Shown here: in pieces, positions 9,058 through 17,357 of the stretch | Numbering within the stretch: the first letter of the stretch is position 1 | Layout of the letters: each line of letters begins with the position of its first letter | Source: Pokkaliibacter sp046614695 | GTDB lineage: Bacteria; Pseudomonadota; Gammaproteobacteria; Pseudomonadales; Balneatricaceae | Assembly: GCF_046614695.1 (NCBI RefSeq) | Contig: NZ_JBKKHQ010000019.1 | Location: 102,553 to 166,552, forward strand | Direction: 5' to 3' | DNA length: 64,000 bases | Made by a program: the position numbers and the translations under genes | The notes under the pieces: generated by a model | What the model was told of the DNA's origin: nothing | The model's database searches: none | The model's input: only the letters and a program-made list of their open reading frames with translations

Positions 9058-9330
9058 TCAGGCCACCAACAGCTTTCCTGCCGCGTGGGCCGCATGCCAG
9101 GCAAAGCGCATGGCGGCTTCTCTGGCGATTTCCTGATCCTTGATAAAGCCGACATAGTCGACTGCATCGAAGGACTTGGTCACGCCACAGTACTCCAGCA
9201 CATAGCCGCTTTCGGTTTCGGTGATGGTGTAGTTCAGGCGCAGGTTCTCACTGGCGGTGTGATCCGTAGCCGCCAGTTCAGTGTTTAGCATGTCGTTGCT
9301 GATAATGCGGTTCGTGGGTATCCCTTCCAC
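9058..9330 (-). CDS. Small hypothetical protein, 90 residues
   Basis: The frame could extend upstream to 9423, but the start is placed at GTG 9330 because AAGGAG lies exactly 7 bases before it; this start gives 90 residues. The sequence begins VEGIPTNRIISND and continues with a beta-like core (YTITETESGYVLEYCGVTKSF) and a C-terminal Ala-rich helix. No family was recognised and there is no signal peptide. It follows the outer-membrane efflux gene on the same strand by 85 bp, so it may be the last gene of that operon. Confidence 0.65.
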   Translation of the reverse strand: MEGIPTNRIISNDMLNTELAATDHTASENLRLNYTITETESGYVLEYCGVTKSFDAVDYVGFIKDQEIAREAAMRFAWHAAHAAGKLLVA

Positions 9331-9415
9331 GGGCACACTCCTTGTCGTTTTGCATCGAGGGCATGAATGTTTCCATCGCGCCCGGCTCACTTCATGGGTG
9401 GCATCCTTCCTCAGA

Positions 9416-10906
9416 TTATTCATCCTTGGAGACTTCTGCCGCTGTTGTTGCTTGCTGCGTTGTATCGTCCACCAGGCCTCCGCCCAGTACCCGATACAGA
9501 GTAACCCGGTTATCCAGCTCGGTCAGACGAGTGGAAAGCAGGGTCTGTTGAGCACTATAGAGGGTGCGCTGAGCATCCAGCGTATCCAGATAGCTGTCGA
9601 TCCCGTTTTTGTAGCGGTCGAGGGACAGGTTGTAGCTGTCCTGTGCTGCGGCGACGAGATCTTCCTCGGCATTCAGCTGATCCTTGATGGTACCCCGACG
9701 GGCAAGGGCATCAGCGACTTCCTTGAATGCGGTCTGTAGCGTGTAGCGATAGGTCGCCACCATTTTGTCTTTCTCGGCTTTACTGTAGTCCAGCGAGGCG
9801 CGATTTGCTCCGCCATCAAAGATGGGCAGGCTCAAACTGGGAGCGACGGTCCAGATGGTCGCTGCACCACCACTGAATAGATCCGCCAGTGCGGCGCTCG
9901 CCAAACCTCCGGTTGTCGTCAGGGAGAGGCTGGGGAAGAACGCTGCCCGTGCTGCGCCAATATTGGCGTTAGCGGCCTTGAGGTTATGTTCAGCGGCCAG
10001 TACGTCCGGCCTTTCTTGCAGCACCGAAGAGCTGACACCGGCGGGCACTGAGCCGAGCCAGGCGTTCTGGTCCGTCAATCCATCGGGCAGTAAATCAGTG
10101 CTGAGGCTCTGGCCTACAAGAAGCTCAAGGGCGTTTCGATCCTGTGCGACGAGGGTAGTGTAGCTGGCAATATCAGCTCGTGCCGTGTGATATGTCGTTT
10201 CTGCATTTCGCACATCCACACGCGAGTCGATACCAAGCTTAAGCCGCCGCTGGGTAATCTCGACATCCCGCTGGGCGTTGTCGGCCGTATTCTGCGCAAG
10301 CTTTAGCAAAGATTGATCCGTGGCCAGGGTCAGCCAGGCAGAGGCTGTTTCTCCAATCAGGGTGATTCTGGCGGAGCGTGCCGTGTCATTGCTGGCCAGA
10401 TAGGTCTCCAGCTCGGCATTACTGAGACTGCGGGTTTTGCCGAAGAGGTCTATTTCATAGGAACTTAAGCCCGCGGTCGCTTCATAGCTTTCAGTGGTAC
10501 CGCTACTTTGGGTTTTGCTACGGCTGGCAGAAATACCGGCATCGACTTCTGGAAACAGGTCAGCACGTTGTTCCTTGTAAGTCGCGCGCGCCATGGCGAC
10601 ATCGGCCAAGGTGCTTTTCAGATCCTGATTATTTTGTAGCGCGAGGCTAATTACCTGCTGTAAGCGCTTATCCTGAATAAAGCTTTTCCAGGGCAGCTCT
10701 ACGGCCGTCTGCTTTGAGGTGTCTGTCTTGTAAGCCGCGCCACTTGGCCATGCTGAAGGGACGGAAGCCTCCGGGCGCTGGTAATTTGGCGCCAGAGAGC
10801 TGCAACCGGCCAGCATCGCCATCGCCACAAGAACACCTGCACGCAAGCTGGTGCGAGACAGCATCGGGGTGCCGGCGTTGGTGTGAGAGGGGAAAAACTT
10901 ACTCAT
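9416..10906 (-). CDS. Outer-membrane efflux lipoprotein, OprM/TolC family
   Basis: Outer-membrane channel of an RND tripartite pump, 496 residues from the ATG at 10906. The start is chosen because GGAG lies 8 bases upstream and a lipoprotein signal follows (MLAGCSS, lipid-modified C35). Two repeats of the OEP (NodT-type) domain are visible, with the characteristic APNYQRPE after the lipobox, AEHNLKAANANIGAARAAFFPSL, and a C-terminal RYKNGIDSYLDTLDAQRTLYSAQQ. The start overlaps the pump gene stop by 8 bp. It is the third gene of the operon after the periplasmic adaptor and pump genes. Confidence 0.95.
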   Translation of the reverse strand: MSKFFPSHTNAGTPMLSRTSLRAGVLVAMAMLAGCSSLAPNYQRPEASVPSAWPSGAAYKTDTSKQTAVELPWKSFIQDKRLQQVISLALQNNQDLKSTLADVAMARATYKEQRADLFPEVDAGISASRSKTQSSGTTESYEATAGLSSYEIDLFGKTRSLSNAELETYLASNDTARSARITLIGETASAWLTLATDQSLLKLAQNTADNAQRDVEITQRRLKLGIDSRVDVRNAETTYHTARADIASYTTLVAQDRNALELLVGQSLSTDLLPDGLTDQNAWLGSVPAGVSSSVLQERPDVLAAEHNLKAANANIGAARAAFFPSLSLTTTGGLASAALADLFSGGAATIWTVAPSLSLPIFDGGANRASLDYSKAEKDKMVATYRYTLQTAFKEVADALARRGTIKDQLNAEEDLVAAAQDSYNLSLDRYKNGIDSYLDTLDAQRTLYSAQQTLLSTRLTELDNRVTLYRVLGGGLVDDTTQQATTAAEVSKDE

Positions 10907-13900
10907 GATCCACTCCTGCATTGCCCTGATTTCCATTACCCGCAAGTGCCTTGGGGTGAGTGCTGTTGTTCTCTGAGGCAGGCAGCGCCTTGATGCTACC
11001 GTCCTCGTTGTACAGTGGCCGACGACCGGGGAAGAGTCGGCGAACCAGTACGAAGAAGAGTGGCACGAGGAAGATGGCCAATGCGGTGGCGGTCAGGGTA
11101 CCGCCGACGATACCGGTACCGATGGAGATACGGCTGTTGGCACCGGCGCCAGTCGATAGCGCCAGTGGTAGGGTGCCGAAGATAAAGGCCAGAGAGGTCA
11201 TCAGGATGGGACGCAAACGCAGGCGGGCGCCTTCAATGGCCGCGGCAAACTGATCCTTGCCTTCCTCATAAGCCGCTTCAGCAAATTCGACGATGAGAAT
11301 CGCATTCTTGGAGGACAGGCCAATGGTGGTCAGCAACGCCACCTGAAAGTAGATGTCATTCTCCAGTCCACGCATCGTCGCTGCCAAAGCGGCACCCACG
11401 ACCCCCAGAGGAATTACCAGAATCACGGAAAGCGGTACTGACCAGCTCTCATAGAGTGCCGCCAGGCAGAGGAACACCACCAGAATGGAGATGCCATAGA
11501 GCATGCCGGACTGACCACTGGATTTCTGCTCCTGATATGAGAGTCCGCTCCAGGAATGAGTCGAGCCCGCAGGGAGCGCATCCGCCAGTTTGACGATCTC
11601 TTTCATGGCATCGCCGGAGCTGACGCCACTCGCGCCAGAGCCCTGAATTTCATAGGAAGCCAGACCATTAAAACGGCTCAGGCTTTGTGGGCCGCTGGTC
11701 CAATCGACAGAGCTGAAGGCGCTGAAGGGCGTCATGCTGGTGTCGTCGCTGCCACGCACAAACCAGTGCTTGAGGTCATCGGGGCTTGAGCGGTATTTGG
11801 CATCACCCTGCACATAGACCTTCTTGATTCGGCCATTGTCGATAAAGTCATTGACGTAGCTGCCCGCCCAGGCGGTACTCAGGGTGCTGCTGACATCCGA
11901 CAGCGATAGCCCAAGTGAGGTTGCCTTGGCGGAATCGATATTAATCTTGAGTTGCGGCGTGTCGCTTAGGGAGCCAAGACGAATGCCTGACAGCTTGTCA
12001 TCTTTACTGGCGGCGCTCAGCAGGTCGGTGCGCAGCTTTTGCAGCTCTTCACGAGAGGTTCCGGGCGAAGCCTGAAGCTCGAAGGTAAAGCCATTGCTTT
12101 GCCCCAAACCCTGAATGGGCGAGGGTGACATGGCGAAGATACTGGCATCACGAATGGAGCTCAGGTTTTTCATCGCACGGGCATTGATGGCGTCAGCAGA
12201 GTTCTCGGTGCCTTCGCGCTCTGACCAGTCCTTAAGCCCGATAAACGCCATGGCTGCATTTTGTCCTGCGCCGCTGAAGTTAAAGCCCGACAGGGTAAAG
12301 ATATCTTTGACGTTATCTTTTTCCTGATTCATGAAGTAGTTACGCACTTCTTCGGTCGCCGCAACGGTGCGCTTGATGGAGGCACCCGTGGGCAGGTTGA
12401 CCTGCAGCATGCTTTCGCCCTGATCTTCCTGGGGCAGAAAGCCGGTTGGCAGGCGAATCATCAGCAGGGCCAGTATTGCAACCACGACACCATACACCAG
12501 CATCCAGCGCACAGGTCGGTGCACCAGTTTGCCAACGCGACCCTGATAGCGATCAGTCATGGAATCAAAATTACGGTTAAACCAGCCAAAGAAGCCGCGA
12601 CGTGCTGTGTGGCTACCGGGTTTCAGAATGGAAGCACAGAGGGTGGGGCTGAGGGTCAGGGCAACGATCACCGACAGTACCATGGAAGAGACGATGGTGA
12701 TGGAGAACTGGCGGTAAATGACCCCGGTGGAGCCGCCAAAGAAGGCCATGGGCAGGAACACCGCAGAGAGCACCACGGCAATACCGATCAGCGCGCTACT
12801 GATCTCCTTCATGGACTTGATGGTGGCATCGCGAGGGGACAGGTTTTCCTCATGCATCACGCGCTCGACGTTTTCCACTACCACGATGGCATCGTCCACC
12901 AGCAGGCCGATGGACAACACCATGCCAAACATGGTCAGGGTGTTGATGGAGTAGCCAAAGGCATCCAGCACACCAAAAGTCCCGAGCAGCACCACCGGCA
13001 CGGCAATCGCCGGAATCAGCGTGGCGCGCCAGCTCTGCAGGAATACAAACATCACCACGACCACCAGCAGGATGGCTTCAAACAGGGTTTTCACGACCTC
13101 TTCAATGGAGATGCGGATGAACTCGGTGCTGTCCTTGGGGTAGGCGACTTCATAGCCCTGCGGCATGCTTTTCGAAAGAGCGCTGATCGTATCTTTAACG
13201 CGAGTCGCCGTGGAGAGCGCATTGGCGCCGGGCGCCAGCTGCACGGCGATACCGGAGGCCGGATGGCCATTCAGGCGCGGGACGTAGTTATAGCTTTCAG
13301 AACCGAGCTCAATGGTGGAAACATCGCCCAGTTTGACATCCGCCCCTGAGCTGTCGTGTTTGATAATGATATTGCGGAAGTCATCCGGCGTTTGCAGCAT
13401 CGACTGGGCGGTAACAGTGGCATTCAGCTCCTGGGTGTCCGTGGTCGGCATACCGCCGATAGTACCGGCTGCCACCTGGGTATTCTGCGATTCCAGAGCG
13501 CTGGTGATGTCCGAGGGCATCAGGTCATAGGCGGCCAGTTTGGTTGGATCAAGCCAGATACGCATGGCATATTGCGAGCCAAACACCTGCACGCTGCCGA
13601 CACCTTCCAGACGGGCAATGGTGTCTGACACATTACTGGAGAGATAGTCTGAAATGTCGTAGTGCGAGGCCTTATCGGTGGAATCGTAGACGGCGGCGAT
13701 CAGCAGGAAGTCCGAGTTCGCCTTGGTGACAGTCACGCCCTGTGACTGCACCGATTCCGGCAGGCGCGAGGTGATCTGCGAGACTTTGTTCTGTACCTGA
13801 ACCTGCGCGGTGTCCGGGTCTGTGCCCTGCTCAAAGGTCGCTTTGATAGAGGCTTTACCGGAGGAGGAGCTGGATGAGGAGAAGTACAGCAGGCCATCGA

Positions 13901-14117
13901 GCCCGGTGAGTTCCTGCTCAATGACCTGAATAACGCTGTTCTCAACGGTTTCTGCTGAGGCGCCGGTATAGGTGGCGGAAATATTGACGGTCGGTGGTGC
14001 CACGTCGGGATACTGGGCAATCGGCAAACTATAAACCGCTGCTGCGCCGCTCAGCATAATGATGATGGCAATGACCCAGGCGAAGACGGGCCGGTCAATA
14101 AAGAAACGCGCTAGCAT
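10899..14117 (-). CDS. RND multidrug efflux pump, AcrB/MexB (HAE1) family
   Basis: Inner-membrane proton-driven drug transporter of 1,072 residues. HAE1-type hallmarks are the start MLARFFIDRPVFAWVIAI, the porter-domain signature PTVNISATYTGASAETVENSV, the paired Asp in TM4 (LLVDDAIVVVENVER), the TM10 Lys (SSKNAILIVEFAEAA), and two homologous halves each with a large periplasmic loop. It starts 3 bp after the adaptor stop and overlaps the outer-membrane gene, so the three components are co-translated. Likely substrates are hydrophobic antibiotics, dyes or detergents. Length and motifs are normal. Confidence 0.97.
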   Translation of the reverse strand: MLARFFIDRPVFAWVIAIIIMLSGAAAVYSLPIAQYPDVAPPTVNISATYTGASAETVENSVIQVIEQELTGLDGLLYFSSSSSSSGKASIKATFEQGTDPDTAQVQVQNKVSQITSRLPESVQSQGVTVTKANSDFLLIAAVYDSTDKASHYDISDYLSSNVSDTIARLEGVGSVQVFGSQYAMRIWLDPTKLAAYDLMPSDITSALESQNTQVAAGTIGGMPTTDTQELNATVTAQSMLQTPDDFRNIIIKHDSSGADVKLGDVSTIELGSESYNYVPRLNGHPASGIAVQLAPGANALSTATRVKDTISALSKSMPQGYEVAYPKDSTEFIRISIEEVVKTLFEAILLVVVVMFVFLQSWRATLIPAIAVPVVLLGTFGVLDAFGYSINTLTMFGMVLSIGLLVDDAIVVVENVERVMHEENLSPRDATIKSMKEISSALIGIAVVLSAVFLPMAFFGGSTGVIYRQFSITIVSSMVLSVIVALTLSPTLCASILKPGSHTARRGFFGWFNRNFDSMTDRYQGRVGKLVHRPVRWMLVYGVVVAILALLMIRLPTGFLPQEDQGESMLQVNLPTGASIKRTVAATEEVRNYFMNQEKDNVKDIFTLSGFNFSGAGQNAAMAFIGLKDWSEREGTENSADAINARAMKNLSSIRDASIFAMSPSPIQGLGQSNGFTFELQASPGTSREELQKLRTDLLSAASKDDKLSGIRLGSLSDTPQLKINIDSAKATSLGLSLSDVSSTLSTAWAGSYVNDFIDNGRIKKVYVQGDAKYRSSPDDLKHWFVRGSDDTSMTPFSAFSSVDWTSGPQSLSRFNGLASYEIQGSGASGVSSGDAMKEIVKLADALPAGSTHSWSGLSYQEQKSSGQSGMLYGISILVVFLCLAALYESWSVPLSVILVIPLGVVGAALAATMRGLENDIYFQVALLTTIGLSSKNAILIVEFAEAAYEEGKDQFAAAIEGARLRLRPILMTSLAFIFGTLPLALSTGAGANSRISIGTGIVGGTLTATALAIFLVPLFFVLVRRLFPGRRPLYNEDGSIKALPASENNSTHPKALAGNGNQGNAGVDHE

Positions 14118-14120
14118 GGC

Positions 14121-15395
14121 TTACATCGCTCCCTTGGACTCGGCGGTAGTCGCTGTGTTTTCAGAAACGTCGGATGAGCCAGAAGAGTTGGCTAATCTGG
14201 AAGCGTTTTCAGCGATGCTCTGGTTTTGCTGGATATCACTGACGGAGCCATCGTCGGCCACAGTAACGGCAACCCCTTTAGCGGAGTCGCCCGCCGCGAC
14301 TTTCCCTGAGCCTTCCACAATCAGCCGGTCGCCGGCCTTAAGCCCCGAACTGATCAGCCATTGATTACCCACGGCGCGTTCAGTTTCAACATCACGGCTT
14401 TCCACTTTGTTATCGGCATCCAGCACCAGTGCGGTGGCATTGCCACGAGCATCGCGGGCGATACCGCGCTGAGGGGCCAATAACGCTTGAGAGTCGACGG
14501 CCTCATCAAGCACGGCTCGCACAAACATGCCGGGCATCAGCAGATCATCAGGATTGGGGAATGAGGCACGTAACGTCACCGAACCGGTGGACTCATCAAC
14601 GGCGACTTCACGCACGGTGAGGGTACCTTCGTGCCCATAAGTGCTGTCATCCTCAAGCTTCAGGCTGACTTTGGTATTGCCTGAGCTGACTCCCTGACGC
14701 TTCAGGGTCTTGCGCAACTGCAGCACTTCCTTGCTCGATTGGGTCAGATCGACATTCATCGGATCGAGACTGCGGATCGTCGCCAGTGCAGTGTCCTGAT
14801 CGGCGGTCACAAGGGCACCTTCCGTGACGCTGGAAATGCCGATGCGGCCGGAAATGGGCGCGGAAATCCTGGTGTGATCAAGGTCAATGTTGGCGGTTTC
14901 GAGAGCGGCTTTGTACTTGGCGACGCTGGCAACCGCTTCGAGATAACTGGCGTGGGCATCATCGGCATCCTGTTTGGCGACACCTTCGGATTTTGCCAGT
15001 GCGGCATAACGCTGGTCCTTGAGCCTGGCTGAGCGCACGGTGGCTTCGGCGTTCATCAGATCGGCCTTGGCTTCATTGACGGCAGCCTGATATGTGGACT
15101 CATCAATCTGGTAAAGCACCTGGCCTTTCCTGACCATTGAGCCTTCTTCAAACAGACGTTTTTGCAAAATACCGCCGACCTGAGGCCGGACCTCTGCGGT
15201 TGTTGAGGCAACGGTTCTGCCTTGCAGTTCGGTCTTGAGCGGGAGGGTAGAGGTTTTCAGGGTAATGAAGCCGACTTCCTGTGCAGATTTTGGCTGCTGC
15301 TCACCGTCGCCTTCCTGCTGACAACCCGCCAGCGCGAGGGAAATCAGCAGAACTGCCATCGAAGGTACCAGAATTTTCATGAATGCCGTTGCCAT
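14121..15395 (-). CDS. RND efflux periplasmic adaptor, AcrA/MexA family
   Basis: Membrane fusion protein of 424 residues that links the pump to the outer-membrane channel. The lipobox LALAGC gives lipidated C25. Family motifs are RPQVGGILQKRLFEEGSMVRKGQVLYQID (first lipoyl half), a coiled-coil hairpin (residues ~105-165) and the second lipoyl half DHTRISAPISGRIG. An unusual Ser/Ala/Glu-rich tail of about 30 residues ends the protein. The ATG at 15393-15395 lies only 6 bp from a perfect palindrome, and an alternative in-frame ATG lies at 15380. Neither has an obvious ribosome site. It is the first gene of the operon, divergent from a TetR regulator. Confidence 0.94.
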   Translation of the reverse strand: MATAFMKILVPSMAVLLISLALAGCQQEGDGEQQPKSAQEVGFITLKTSTLPLKTELQGRTVASTTAEVRPQVGGILQKRLFEEGSMVRKGQVLYQIDESTYQAAVNEAKADLMNAEATVRSARLKDQRYAALAKSEGVAKQDADDAHASYLEAVASVAKYKAALETANIDLDHTRISAPISGRIGISSVTEGALVTADQDTALATIRSLDPMNVDLTQSSKEVLQLRKTLKRQGVSSGNTKVSLKLEDDSTYGHEGTLTVREVAVDESTGSVTLRASFPNPDDLLMPGMFVRAVLDEAVDSQALLAPQRGIARDARGNATALVLDADNKVESRDVETERAVGNQWLISSGLKAGDRLIVEGSGKVAAGDSAKGVAVTVADDGSVSDIQQNQSIAENASRLANSSGSSDVSENTATTAESKGAM

Positions 15396-15401
15396 TTAAT
15401 A

Positions 15402-15423
15402 TTTGAGAATGATCATTCTCAAA
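15402..15423. promoter_or_regulatory. Perfect 22-bp palindrome, probable TetR-family operator
   Basis: TTTGAGAATGA at 15402-15412 is followed immediately by its exact reverse complement at 15413-15423. It sits in the short divergent gap between the efflux operon and the tetR-type gene. It also overlaps a TTGAGA (15403-15408) that could serve as -35 for the regulator with TATACA at 15425-15430 (16 bp spacer). The core resembles a Fur box but has even rather than odd symmetry. Confidence 0.75.
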
Positions 15424-15467
15424 CTATACAATCCCCCCTCAGGAGTACCAGAACGAAGGTTTGAGCA

Positions 15468-16094
15468 ATGGTTTCAGCATCTGACAAAAGCCTTACAAAT
15501 GACAAAAGTCCTACGAAAGAAGAAAAGACGGAGCAGCGACGGTTACAAATCCTGGATGCCGCGCGTCTTCATGTCATCGAGCAAGGCTTTCACGCCACCA
15601 GTATGGCGATGGTGGCAAAAAGCTCCGGGCTGAGTGTTGGGCAGATCTATCGTTATTTTGAAAACAAGGAAGCCATCATGGGCGCGCTGGTGGAGCGCAT
15701 CACTACCCGGCGTCTGGAGTGGATGGATCTTTCAAAGAGCTGGCTAAACCCGGAATGCGCGGATGAAAGCAGCCTGGCACCGGCACGTATCAGCGACGAT
15801 GATCGAGCCATCATGCTGGAGATTCAGGCAGAAGCCGCCCGTAATCCGCTGATTGCCGAGGTGAGTTATCAGGCTCATTTGCGCCTGGAAGCGAGGGCCA
15901 TGAGCCTGTTGAAGACCGCTTATCCTGAGGCGGATGAAGACTATTTACGCTTGATTTCTGAGCTTCGCGCGACGCTGATTCAGGGCATGATGCTGCGTCG
16001 TTACGATGCGCGGGATATCGACCAGAATGCCATGACCCGGTTCTGTATGAAGCTGCTCAAACGGCTACTGGATGAAGGCAATTCCGCCAAATAG
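15468..16094 (+). CDS. TetR/AcrR-family transcriptional regulator
   Basis: A 208-residue regulator. The N-terminal helix-turn-helix is clear: RLQILDAARLHVIEQGFHATSMAMVAKSSGLSVGQIYRYFENKEAI, about residues 25-72. The C-terminal ligand-binding domain is variable. It is divergent from the RND efflux operon, so it is probably the local repressor of that operon, acting at the 22-bp palindrome, and relieved by a pump substrate. Its stop directly abuts the stop of the convergent binding-protein gene at 16095. Confidence 0.93.
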   Translation: MVSASDKSLTNDKSPTKEEKTEQRRLQILDAARLHVIEQGFHATSMAMVAKSSGLSVGQIYRYFENKEAIMGALVERITTRRLEWMDLSKSWLNPECADESSLAPARISDDDRAIMLEIQAEAARNPLIAEVSYQAHLRLEARAMSLLKTAYPEADEDYLRLISELRATLIQGMMLRRYDARDIDQNAMTRFCMKLLKRLLDEGNSAK

Positions 16095-17357
16095 CTACTG
16101 GCTTGAATCGTTATAGAAGCCTCTGACCGGAAGTGTCGGCGGAACACTGATGCCGGGTTTGAGTGCACTTTCCCATTCACGGATAAAGCGGTTGCGCTTC
16201 ATCTGGTCCAGAAACACCAGCAGCCCCAGTCCGAGATTGATGGGGTGATAGCTGGAGTCCCAGCGCTGTCGCAGCCAGTCAGCGGACTTGGGCTTGCTGC
16301 CCAGAATACTGATCAGGCCGCTTTGGCTGGCGATAACATCCTGGCCTTCTTCTGAGAGAAGAAAATCCAGAAAGCGCCGGGCCAGGGCGGGGGATCGCGC
16401 TTTTTTGGAAATCAGTGCAATACGGCTCATCACCAGGGTGTAGTCCGACGGAATAATGATGCCCAGTCGCGGGTCTTTCGCGGCATAACTCAGGGCATAG
16501 GAGCCCAGCACGTTGTAGCCAAGCGCCAATCTGCCTTCTGCGACTTCATGTAAAATCTGGCTGGTGCAGCAGTAGGTTCGCGCCTTGGCGCGCCCGAGGG
16601 ATTCCAGCAGACGGCCATTGATGCTGGAGTGCACGGAGTCCTGAGTGGCCAGCAAATAGCCGACGCCGGAGTGGCGGGTATCGTAGGTACCAACCTTGTT
16701 CAGGTAAAAGGCAGGAACTTCGCGCATCTGGTTGGCGAGTTTTTCATGGGTATCGGGCAGCGGCCGGTCATTAAACATGGCCTTGTTATACACGATCACC
16801 AGTGGCTCATAACTGATGCCAAAACCTTCGTGACGCCAGGTGGCCCATTCCGGCAACTGGCTGAAATTGGCGGGAGTAAAGGGCTGGGCATAGCCGTCAT
16901 TGATCAGCTTGGCCTGAAGATCCATCGCCGAGCTAATAATGATGTCGGTGGTGGTGTCGTTGTACTGATATTCAGAGCGAAAATCGCTGTAGAGCTCAGG
17001 TGAGAGCACTTCTTCATAGTGGACCTGAATATCCGGGTTCTTTTCCTGAAAATAGCGAAGGATCGGAAAAAAAGCCGCCTCATCCGTCGCGCCTTTAATA
17101 AACAGCCAGCGGCCTTCCTCTCCCTGTGGTGGCGCCTCACGAGGCTCATCCTCACCCGCGCGGGCGGTAAAGGGCTGACTGGTGGCATCGGTCGGGGCCG
17201 GTGCATCCGTGGTGCGGATGGGTTCAGCATTCGGTGACATCGCCGCCACCATAGCCGCTTTTACAAGGCTGGCGCCCCCGGCAGCGCCCAATAGCACGAC
17301 GATGACTAACAGCAGGCGACGGCTGAGGTCGCGCGCACTTCGGCGTTTGAGTTTCAT
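16095..17357 (-). CDS. ABC-type substrate-binding-like protein associated with TctDE
   Basis: A 420-residue extracytoplasmic binding-protein-like protein (Fe3+/2-aminoethylphosphonate ABC binding type). A basic N-terminus and one hydrophobic segment (~15-42) act as signal or anchor. A Pro/Thr/Glu-rich linker (~42-82) follows, then the binding fold (WLFIKGATDEAAFFPILRYFQEKNPDIQVHYEEV ... ). No permease or ATPase lies nearby. Its ATG overlaps the sensor-kinase stop by 4 bp, so it is produced with the two-component system and may deliver the signal molecule to the kinase rather than feed a transporter. Confidence 0.82.
   Translation of the reverse strand: MKLKRRSARDLSRRLLLVIVVLLGAAGGASLVKAAMVAAMSPNAEPIRTTDAPAPTDATSQPFTARAGEDEPREAPPQGEEGRWLFIKGATDEAAFFPILRYFQEKNPDIQVHYEEVLSPELYSDFRSEYQYNDTTTDIIISSAMDLQAKLINDGYAQPFTPANFSQLPEWATWRHEGFGISYEPLVIVYNKAMFNDRPLPDTHEKLANQMREVPAFYLNKVGTYDTRHSGVGYLLATQDSVHSSINGRLLESLGRAKARTYCCTSQILHEVAEGRLALGYNVLGSYALSYAAKDPRLGIIIPSDYTLVMSRIALISKKARSPALARRFLDFLLSEEGQDVIASQSGLISILGSKPKSADWLRQRWDSSYHPINLGLGLLVFLDQMKRNRFIREWESALKPGISVPPTLPVRGFYNDSSQ

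Noticed and set aside
9331..9423. Upstream extension of the small gene at 9058 into the efflux gene end
   Set aside because: The extension has a CPRCK pattern but its ATG at 9423 lacks a good ribosome site, whereas GTG 9330 has an ideal one.
12261..13349. Long plus-strand open frame (362 codons) antisense to the RND pump gene
   Set aside because: It mirrors the pump codons, is His/Gln/Gly-rich in the way typical of antisense frames, and has no ribosome site; the AcrB-type gene on the other strand is certain.
15402..15423. Palindrome upstream of the efflux operon as a Fur box
   Set aside because: The two half-sites touch with even symmetry, while Fur sites have a central base (7-1-7); a TetR operator explains position and symmetry better. 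Kept only as a point to exclude experimentally.
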